Program-made: the position numbers and the translations under genes
DNA from: Capronia americana
Lineage: Eukaryota > Ascomycota > Eurotiomycetes > Chaetothyriales > Herpotrichiellaceae
Reading direction: 5' to 3'
Assembly (NCBI GenBank): GCA_016110215.1
Contig: JADWQD010000003.1
Span: 186,001 to 250,000 of the forward strand
DNA length: 64,000 nt
Shown: positions 56,551 through 64,000 of the stretch, piece by piece
Position numbering within the stretch: the stretch's first letter is position 1
Layout of the letters: every line of letters starts with the position of its first letter
Notes under the pieces: generated by a model
What the model was told of the DNA's origin: nothing
What the model saw: the letters and a program-made list of their open reading frames with translations, nothing else
Databases searched by the model: none

Positions 56551-57988
56551 CTAGAGACCTCTCTCTGGAGCGGGAAACTTGATCTGCGCATTCGCATTCA
56601 CCATCGTGCCGGCCTTCCCGGTGAAACGAGGATGTTGACCGATGAAAGAGAGTGGGAACCCAATATCAAAATCCTGCACACTCTCCAGATAGTGGATCTG
56701 CTCCTCCGTGAGCTTGATGCTGAGAGCCTGAATGTTTGCTTTCAGATGTTCCACTTTTCTCCCTCCCACGACGGGGAAGACGTTCGGGGCTTTCTGCAGC
56801 ACGTAGGCCAAGGCGATCACAGAAGGAGATCCCACTCCATGTTCGTCTGCGACTTTCTCGAGAGCTGCGCTAATCATCTCCTCTTGGGCGGTCTGTCCAG
56901 TGTGCCCGACAGCTCGGAGCGGGTCACCTTTCCGTGCTGCGATTTGCTTCTTGCTCTGAAATTTGCCGCCTCCCAGCACATCCCACGGCGCCAGGGCCAT
57001 ACCATAGTGGCGTGCCATGGGGATGATGTCTCGTTCGAAGTCTCGAGCCATGACGCTCCAGCGACCCTGGTAGACACTAAAAGGGGTCTTTCCTCGAGAG
57101 ACTGCGTATTCGTTGCAGGCCGACGTGATCCATGCTGGGGTATCGGAGATTCCGAGGTAGAGGACTTTTCCGGCCTGGACCAGCGCATCAAGGCTGTCCA
57201 TGACTTCGGGGATAGATGTGATGTGGTCCTTTGTTATAGCCAAAATGATCAGCCCACAGGCAAATGCCATAACTCGGGAATTGGTTGGAGCCATCCTAAA
57301 CTTACCCACCAATGCACGTAGAATAAATCGATATGGTCGGTCTGAAGCTTGCTCAAAGACTGTCGGAGAGAAATATGCATGCTCTTCTTATGATTTCCCG
57401 TCATGGTCACGGTCTTTCCAGTTCCCAATTTATGGCCTGCCGCTGCAAAGGAGTACCTGGACACAATCGGAAGGGACATTGTCAGAGTTGATCATCACAC
57501 CCATGGAAAGTCGGGCCGGTATTCGTACTTGGTGGCCAGGAAGATCAAGTCTCGATTCCCGCGAGCTTGCATCCATTCCCCAATCCATTCTTCGGACTGT
57601 TCGTTCTGGTAACTATTCTGCGCACAGGGCAACATAAAAGGTCAGAAATGGGACGTCCCTCATCTCTTGTGCATTGGAGGCGAGCTTTACCGCGGTGTCG
57701 ATAAAATTACCTCCCAATTCGTAGTACGCGTCGAGCAAATTGAATGCGTCATGCTTGTTCAAGCTCCCCATAAACTAAACGGAACACACGTCTGATCAGC
57801 AGGGGGAGGGTTCTTCGGTGGAGGGCCCGGAACGGTCAGCTTACCGACGACCACGCATCACCAATCGACATGCCGCCGAGTTGCAAAGGCGATACCCGGA
57901 CGCCAGCGGTGCTGGAGAGAACTCTGTATCGACCCAGCTCCGAGGCCGGCTCTGGGGCAGGAGGAAATGGGTTGAAACCTTCACCCAT
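56551..57988 (-). CDS. AAD-type aldo-keto reductase (381 aa)
   Basis: Five exons, complement of 56551-57228, 57306-57456, 57529-57617, 57691-57774 and 57845-57988. Introns are 70-77 bp and every junction is GT-AG. The spliced protein starts [10 protein letters not shown] and keeps the AKR tetrad: Asp74 (NFIDTA), Tyr79, Lys106 (LATKY) and His154 (YVHWW). Later landmarks are [22 protein letters not shown], the [14 protein letters not shown] segment and the cofactor-binding region near [13 protein letters not shown]. It belongs to the aryl-alcohol dehydrogenase / norsolorinic-acid-reductase-like group (AKR9), NADPH-dependent cytosolic enzymes that reduce aromatic or polyketide aldehydes and ketones. 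The real substrate is not predictable. It is transcribed away from the SDR gene across a 714-bp gap. Confidence 0.93.
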
Positions 57989-58702
57989 TCTGGCAAACAA
58001 TTGCTTAGGCTGTGAGGTCGGTTCAATTCTTGTCCAGAATTCAACGATGGCTTAGCTTCCGACGCATGAGGAGCGGGTTGTTGGCTTTTTGACTTGGATT
58101 GACATCGGATGGCCTCCAGAAATCTCGAATGAGTACTGACAAATCCGCATCATTGAAGATGTAACTCTCTTCCTCTGAAACATGCACAGATACTTCATTA
58201 TTCAGCACCTGAGGACTCAAGCCTGGAATTCAGTCGGAACCTGGATTTAGGAGCAGACAATCTCCGCGAGTGGGAACAGAGAACGCCTGGCATTGGCGTC
58301 AACATCATCCAGGAAGACGGGACGGTGCAGTCGGCAGCACAGTTGGCGGTGTTCACTTCCACGCAACACTGAACCGTCATATCTCCAACCCTTCTCTTTG
58401 CGTCAAAAGCGGCCGCTCGTACCGCCCCGCCAGTGGATCCCGCTCGTGCTTCCGCTCATGCGTCCGCTACTGCATGGGGGAGCCCCGGAGGATTACTTCA
58501 ACCGTCACCCAAGGGCCCGTGACCATACCTTCGTCGTTCAGTCCCCTTGCCCAAAGCCTCCTGGTACGACGAGGCCCGAAATGTGCCGCTTCTTCTCTCA
58601 GCAGCAAACCGCAGATGATTTTCTTATTTTTAGAGGTTCGATTTCCTAAAATACTCACTGACGCCCTTGAAATTCCCACCACTTCGAAAAAGTGACCGCA
58701 CG
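57989..58702. promoter_or_regulatory. Divergent promoter of the aldo-keto reductase and SDR genes, with a coding-like stretch
   Basis: Both flanking genes start outward from this 714-bp gap. That would allow shared control by the nearby Zn2Cys6 factor. I could not identify a convincing CGG-palindrome. Part of the gap (about 58155-58649, plus strand) looks like coding sequence and is listed separately. Confidence 0.5.
58155..58649 (+). pseudogene. Coding-like stretch, possible gene relic or unfinished small gene
   Basis: Two plus-strand frames have protein-like composition. The first (to TGA near 58371) contains NLDLGADNLREWEQRTPGIG and a following EDGTVQSAAQLA. The second (ending with TAA at 58647-58649) contains PLLHGGAPEDYFNRHPRARD. 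A GTGTTCAC-to-AAAAG intron would join them in frame. No ATG fits the 5' end, and I recognise no family. It could be a remnant of a gene inserted between the two reductases, a short real gene with a missed first exon, or chance. Confidence 0.25.
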
Positions 58703-59657
58703 ATGTCGAAGGTCTCCCGCAAATGCAGTCCCAGTGGTCGGGAACAAGACCTCGCAGGGAAGGTGGCGGTCATAACGGGCATCACCAAGGGCATTGGACG
58801 TGCAATTGCAGTCAATTTGGCAGCTCGGGGATGTAACATTTTGGGCACCTGTACGAGTACACGTTCTCGCCCACTCATTGACTCCCTTCGCACGGAGATC
58901 CAGATGCTGTATCAAGATTTGGACTGTGAGGTCCCCAGGGTCGAAGACATCATTCTATCATTGAACGACTTGAATGCGGCGCAAGCCGTTGGGGACGCTC
59001 TCGCGAATTCCTTCCAAGGCAGGGTTGATATCTTTGTGAACAACGCAGCCGTGGTGGATCGCACACCCGTTGGTGGACTCGAAGCAGAAAGAGTGACAAA
59101 CATGTGCCTGGGCAATATACAGACTCCGGCAATGATCATTGACGAGCTCGTGAAACGACGCTATTTTCGACCGAACTCGAGAATCATATTCATCTCCTCT
59201 GCTGAGAGTACGAGGTGTGCGCCCGAGGCGTGAGTCCCACATCCCACTTTCCCTGCATCACCTGCGATAACATCATCTCCAACTGGTGTCGTCTGTGCAA
59301 GTTTTATGTTTCTGACCGCAAGATAGGCTCATGTATGCAACGACAAAATCGGCCAATGAAGCCATGGCGAGGTGCTTTGCCAATGCCTTCGGGGGTCGCC
59401 ATGCCGAGTTTGAATTCATGACCGGGACCACGGCCAACAGTGTGTTGACAGGCTTGACGGACACTCCCGGGCCCCAGCAGTTTGGCCAAAAGGCCTTTGA
59501 GGAGTTCAAAGACTACTGGGTCCCGAGACAGGCAATTCCGAGGTTGGCCAGTCCCGAAGACATTGCAGACGTGGTGGGATTATTGTGTAGCAGAGAGGCA
59601 CGATGGATCACGGGAAGCAAAGTGTCCGCCAATGGTGGAAGCATTGCCATTCTGTGA
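58703..59657 (+). CDS. Classical short-chain dehydrogenase/reductase (285 aa)
   Basis: Two exons, 58703-59229 and 59327-59657, with a 97-bp intron (GTGAGT donor, CTGAC branch site, GATAG acceptor). Joining completes the active-site segment. I chose ATG 58703 because the frame upstream opens only with TTG. Motifs are the cofactor loop TGITKGIG (residues 25-32), NNAA (113-116), catalytic Ser (165/166), and Tyr179 and Lys183 in YATTK. The C-terminus has the usual WITGSKVSANGG. It is a cytosolic NAD(P)(H)-dependent oxidoreductase. The loop after the first strand lacks an obvious Asp and has TSTRSRP, which slightly favours NADP. The substrate is unknown. It pairs divergently with the aldo-keto reductase and lies in tandem with the extended SDR 822 bp downstream. 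Confidence 0.92.
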
Positions 59658-60479
59658 ACCCGCCCCAGGCCGTCTCCCATCGGAAGCAGAAGGGCATGAA
59701 ACCGGAAGATAATGGGACCTGGAAAACAGAAGACTAAATGAATGTACTACGCTGTCACGCATCTGGCCACTAATTGACCTTTGTATATACGGCCTAGTCT
59801 CCCCGGGGGAATAGAAGGTTACTCATATTAGCTTGTCCGATTTTGGCTCTAGCAGTATCGATTAGAACAACTACAGGACGCGATCGTACAGTCGTGCAGC
59901 ATGCTGTAAGCTCGTGAAGAATGCATGAGCGGGAAGCTTCATGGCCTCGAGATGATTTCAATTCCGGAGAAGGAACTAACCAGGTCCTCACGACAACTGA
60001 GCAGAGCAGGATGATCTTGGGCTTACATCCTGTACGGACGGGGTGGTGACAGTGATGCTGCCTTTGGTTCGTCAGGGTTCAATTTATACCATGCGATGCG
60101 AGCTACAATATGTAGCTGTCAGCTGTGGTATGGGTAGACCATGACTGGTATTCCTGTGGCACTGCCGCTGGGGCCTTCTTACATACCACATGCAGGAGGA
60201 GCAGGTGGCACGATTCATGGCCGACTAATTATATCCTTTCCTTGCCAGGCCCCAGGATGCCTTTCAACATACGGTGATTGATCTGCTAGATCGAGCGTGT
60301 GAATCTCTCATGCTCTGGAATAACGTCTCCAGTTCCAACTATAAAAATCGTCTTTCCCCTGGTGCAAATCGACGACCTCAACTGATCCTTCATTTCGTGA
60401 CCATCGCTGCTCATGATCCGAGTTTACCAGCGAGTTGCAAGCCTTTCCAACAGAACATTTCGTGCTTGGCCTCGAGAGA
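59658..60479. other. Intergenic region before the extended SDR gene
   Basis: An 822-bp gap between two plus-strand genes. The right half should hold the promoter of the extended SDR. No other feature was seen. Confidence 0.55.
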
Positions 60480-61845
60480 ATGTCGCAATCAGAACGGAGA
60501 CTCGCCAAAGGCGAACGTGTACTCGTCACAGGAGCCAATGGATATATTGCGTCGCACGTGGTGGATGTGCTTCTTGAAGAGGGCTACAACGTCCGCGGCA
60601 CCGTTCGCGCCCCAAAACCTTGGTTGAACAAATACTTCAGCGACAAGCACGGCCAGGGGAGGTTCGAAACCGTCATCTTACCCGCCATGGATATCGAATC
60701 GGCCTTCCACGAGGCTGTCAACGACGTCTCAGCCGTAGTCCATATGGTGAGCTTTCCCGTCTATCTACGGTTCCGCTCCGTCACACACTGAACCGAGGAG
60801 GGGCGCGGGTGCAAAAATATATTCAATGATTCATGAAACTTTTACTGATTCACGGCTTGAGTGGCTATCTAGGCTTCGGATCTCTCGGTGAATCCTGACC
60901 CAAACCTTGTGATTCCAATGGTGGTGGGCGGAACTCTGAATCTGTTGAAAGCGGCCGCCATGCAATCCGGTATCAAGAGCGTCGTCCTTACGTCTTCTTG
61001 TGCCGCCGCCTATGTGCCGGGCTACGGCACTGGCGGCAAGTCTGTCATCGACGAAGGTAGGGAGACTCTGGCCAACTTGAAGCGCAAATTGAAGGCTTGG
61101 CTGAAAAAAACCGCACCGAATCAGATACCTGGAATGATGCCGCCGTAGAGGCGGCATGGAGCAGTGACACGCCGCAAGAGGCCAGAGGGTTTCAAGTCTA
61201 CGTAGCGTCGAAAGTTCAGGGGGAAAAGGAGGCGTGGAAATGGGTCGAGGAGAACAAGCCCGGCTTCGCGTTCAACACGGTTCTTCCTCCGTTCAATGTA
61301 AGTGTCACTGTGTGTCCACGGTCCACCCATGGCAACCGATCCTTTTGGTAACAACGACCGGGAGTCGCTTGGCCAGGTTGGGACAATTCTATCCCCAGAG
61401 ATTGGGGGAAGCACGATGGGATTTACCCGACACCTTCTGGAAGGAAACGATTTCGTGACCAAGTTGCTACCTCCTCGTACGTCTTTTCCCTGTTATTATA
61501 GAGTGGGGGTTGTTCTGGTGAGGAGAGCATTTACTTACCTGGTCCATAGAATGGCACATCAATGTCAGGGATGACGCGAGAGTTCACGTTGCGGCCTTAC
61601 TCGACCCCAATGTCCGGTCTCAGCGGCTGTTCCCCTTTGCGACGCCATTCAATTGGACTGACATGATCGGCATTCTGAGAAAACTCCGGCCAGAGAATGA
61701 GAAAATCCCCAACCCTCGGCCGGAAGAAGGTCGAGACACGATGGAAATCAAGCCTCGTAAAAGGGCCGAAGACCTTATGATATCTTTCTTTGGGGAGCCT
61801 GGCTACATCGGTTTGGAGGAGAGCGTCGCCGCGGGATTGTCGTGA
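60480..61845 (+). CDS. Extended SDR ketoreductase, dihydroflavonol-reductase/Gre2-like (339 aa)
   Basis: Five exons, 60480-60746, 60873-61056, 61125-61297, 61377-61476 and 61550-61845. Introns are 68-126 bp and the spliced frame is 340 codons. The Rossmann motif TGANGYIA is at residues 17-24. RGTVR follows strand 2 and favours NADPH. The active-site Ser is in TSSCAAAY, and Tyr176/Lys180 are in YVASK. The segment TWNDAAVEAAWS and the following APEAR-like sequence are typical of fungal NAD-dependent epimerase/ketoreductases related to yeast Gre2 and plant dihydroflavonol reductases. These reduce aldehydes or ketones such as methylglyoxal and various xenobiotics. The real substrate is unknown. 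It stands in tandem with the SDR upstream. Confidence 0.93.
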
Positions 61846-62976
61846 CCTTTTTCATTACAGTCCCTTAGAGGTCGTAATATGACCAGAAATTATGCAAGAC
61901 ACAACCAGCCAGCAGATGGGCAAATCCCAAACTATGCTATGCATGAGTGGACGTGTGAGCCGAGTCTCTCTTTTAGTCGTACCCAGTTCGGCTTCGTGTC
62001 TGGGGAGATGGGCAGATCCATATCCGAGTTCTGACATCAAGAAAAGACGAGCGATGCCGATCTGAGATGCAGCTTGTATGGACTGTATGCATGAGCGGGT
62101 GCATGAGTGGAAAATAATCAAGTCGCTGGTCCCTGGGCATTAGTGTGGATCTCTGCGGAACCCTCGGGGGACCTCAACGTCCGACCCTTTTTTGATCCGC
62201 CCACGTAGGCGGCACAATCCGAGATCATTGCTGAGTTCAAGGTCTGAAACTCAGGGTCCGCCATTTGAGATGTCGCTTGGTTGTGTTGTGAGGGTAGTGA
62301 TCCTGGACTGTATGCAGAGGCCATGTAGGAGGGCTAGGAGACAGCTGTGCTGCCCATGCGTTGATATCGGCATTAAATACTTGGCCGTCCATCCCGCCTA
62401 TGCTGGCAGACTTCTAGTCAGAAGGAGCCGGGTCAAGAAGGCGGTAATCGGCGGGCAGAACCCATTGATGGATTCCTCGCCGTATATCCTAGCGTCCTGT
62501 GGAAGGCCGAAGAGCTCCATCAACAGCAACTAGGGAGGGTGGTGCCAAGCCTGCTTGACTGGGCCGCAAACAACCAGTGAGCCCGTCTCTGGCATGCTCA
62601 CTTTGGTGGAGGTGGAGGCATAATTGTTGAACTCCCGGACCGACCGTCCGCCAGGAAATAGGTAGCGGAGATGAACCACGATGCAACACAAGCCAAGCCA
62701 AGTAAAGAACAATGTTTGATGGACAAGAAGACGTCGGCTCATCCGTGTAGTAACCAACTATTTATTCTCCGCTTGAGCCCCGATTCCCCAGTCATTTCTC
62801 CCATTCTCTTCGAAGAGACTGAAAACGATGTGATCTGCATCGGCTCTTAGAGATCAGGGCAGGGATAGTCGCTACTGAGATGCCCTCAAAAATACTCCAC
62901 TTCAGCGATGTGTCACGGTGCTCTTGGATTCCAAACTTTGAACACGCTCCCAACTTGTCTCCGCCCAATTGAATTC
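61846..62976. other. Intergenic region with relic-like coding traces
   Basis: A 1.13-kb gap between the converging extended SDR and GST genes. It contains the GNAT-like relic at 62270-62533. On the minus strand, a 70-codon frame that starts with ATG at about 62742 has one hydrophobic helix (FFTWLGLCCIVVHL). I could not assign the latter. Confidence 0.4.
62270..62533 (+). pseudogene. Possible GNAT acetyltransferase relic
   Basis: The plus-strand frame reads VDIGIKYLAVHPAYAGR and then LLVRRSRVKKA, which resembles motif A of fungal GNAT N-acetyltransferases (strand, then HPxYQGRGIGSxLV). The key acetyl-CoA loop glycines are gone, the rest of the motif is shifted, and the frame ends after about 50 more codons. 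No N-terminal half of the domain is found upstream. I read it as a decayed fragment, with low confidence. Confidence 0.3.
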
Positions 62977-64000
62977 TCATGCCAGTCTATAACGGTAGTT
63001 GTGATAGTGGATAGGCCTCGCCAGGCTCAAGGAGAATAGCTCCTCACCCCCATACTCGGACATGGTGGCAACGAAGCGCTTTCTGTCCTCAACAGTCAGG
63101 CCGTGCAGAGCTTGAGAGAAAGTTTGAAATTGGAAAGCCGAGTCCACAAAGGCCATACGCTCGATGACTGTTCCAAGCAGCTCAAATTCGATCTTGCCAC
63201 AGGTTGGATGCGCGCTGGGCTGACTTGGATCATCCAGGTAGTCGCCGTTTTGAAGCTCTGGGTTTTGATTCAGCATTTGGTTGAAGGCCCGCACACTGAG
63301 GACGTGCTCTGGCGCAATTCGTGCAAAGAGGTATTTGAGAAACGGTATGAGACTCTCCGGGATGGTGTCGCTGGCTGTTGATGGCCCGGCTTTAGGGTAG
63401 GCTCCATCGAACCACTTCGATTGGACCATTCGCTCAGCCCAGCGAGCAACCAAAGGAGCCCTGGTCCGCATGAGGTACGCGGGGACTGGGTCGCGTGCCA
63501 AATGCGCCCACACCATGGTCATCAGGCCGCAATCCGCAATAGTGGGAGTCGCACCCAAAAGATAAGGCCAAGCTTTGAAATGATCGTTCAAAATGTCAAG
63601 ACATTCTTCCCAGGCCTTCTCAATCACACCGATCGTTTCCTTCCGAATTCCCAGCGCGGGCAGATAGTCGGATGTAAAACTGGCAGTCTGCTCCTTCCGG
63701 GTAGTGGTGGAACTCGGAGCAACCCAGTCGGCAAAAGCACTGTCGAGGAAGCCCTCTTGTCGATCTTCATACGTCCAACGATAGTGCATGCCAGGCTTGT
63801 GAAAGCCGTCTGTGCCCAGGAGGTTGATGAGATGTGCTGCGGCATAGAGAAGCGGAGTGGTCGGGATGAGGCTGTGCTTAAGCTTGGCTGTGGCCTGATG
63901 CTCAAAGTACAGGATTGCTTCGGTCGTGTCTTGCAAGATGAGTCCATCTTCAAGTTCAATGACAGGAACCACAAAGTAGCCGATCAGCGGCACGATTTCT
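62977..64000 (-). CDS. Glutathione S-transferase family protein, 5' end beyond the window
   Basis: Minus-strand frame ending with TGA at 62977-62979 and still open at base 64000, so the start lies to the right. At least 340 residues are visible. The first visible part is the second half of a thioredoxin-like GST N-domain, with the cis-proline context FVVPVIELEDG and the glutathione-contacting QDTTEAI. The C-terminal all-helical domain carries the N-capping-box context TPTIADCGLMTMVWAHL. The protein continues about 120 residues beyond a usual GST C-domain, so it belongs to a longer fungal GST-like group. Members conjugate or reduce electrophiles with glutathione in the cytosol. It is consistent with a detoxifying role beside the three reductases. 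The first exon and the catalytic Ser/Cys/Tyr are not visible. Confidence 0.85.
   Translation of the reverse strand, partial: EIVPLIGYFVVPVIELEDGLILQDTTEAILYFEHQATAKLKHSLIPTTPLLYAAAHLINLLGTDGFHKPGMHYRWTYEDRQEGFLDSAFADWVAPSSTTTRKEQTASFTSDYLPALGIRKETIGVIEKAWEECLDILNDHFKAWPYLLGATPTIADCGLMTMVWAHLARDPVPAYLMRTRAPLVARWAERMVQSKWFDGAYPKAGPSTASDTIPESLIPFLKYLFARIAPEHVLSVRAFNQMLNQNPELQNGDYLDDPSQPSAHPTCGKIEFELLGTVIERMAFVDSAFQFQTFSQALHGLTVEDRKRFVATMSEYGGEELFSLSLARPIHYHNYRYRLA

Overview
The window is nuclear DNA of a filamentous ascomycete (Pezizomycotina; the class is not certain, but a Eurotiomycete-like fungus fits). The evidence is short GT-AG introns of about 47-126 bp with CTRAY-type branch sites, a CreA-type carbon catabolite repressor, a Zn2Cys6 regulator, and fungal forms of Bro1, Mdj1, Pim1, Mob3, Sap30 and Taf12. 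I found 23 protein-coding genes, one of them cut by the right edge, and rebuilt splice junctions for 12. I found no convincing tRNA, rRNA, CRISPR array or intact transposon. CDS coordinates are outer limits; exons are given in the evidence. 

Layout. 0.9-10 kb: a secreted or multipass membrane protein, an NTF2-like protein, a FucP-type sugar transporter, the ribosome-assembly factor Krr1 and a small secreted cysteine protein. 10.7-20 kb: the ESCRT-associated protein Bro1, then a head-to-head pair encoding the mitochondrial DnaJ chaperone Mdj1 and the mitochondrial Lon protease Pim1, which share a 372-bp promoter. 20-32.7 kb: creA, isolated between gene-free flanks of about 5.5 and 6 kb. 32.7-45.3 kb: a Sap30-type Sin3-complex subunit, a divergent kinase-fold protein, the zinc metallochaperone GTPase Zng1, and the STRIPAK subunit Mob3. 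46-53.6 kb: a small multipass membrane protein, a Gvp36-type BAR protein, a charged DUF8035-like protein and TFIID/SAGA subunit Taf12. 54.3-64 kb: an accessory-looking block with a Zn2Cys6 regulator, an AAD-type aldo-keto reductase, a classical SDR, an extended SDR of the ketoreductase type, and a glutathione S-transferase running off the edge. 

How the genes relate. Most of the window is housekeeping. Two places suggest joint function. The first is mdj1-pim1, where the chaperone and protease handle the same misfolded matrix proteins. The second is the right-hand block, where three NAD(P)H-type reductases, a GST and a pathway-type regulator look like the edge of a carbonyl-reducing, detoxifying or secondary-metabolite locus. 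Relic-like coding traces at about 58.2-58.6 kb and 62.2-62.5 kb suggest that block has been remodelled.
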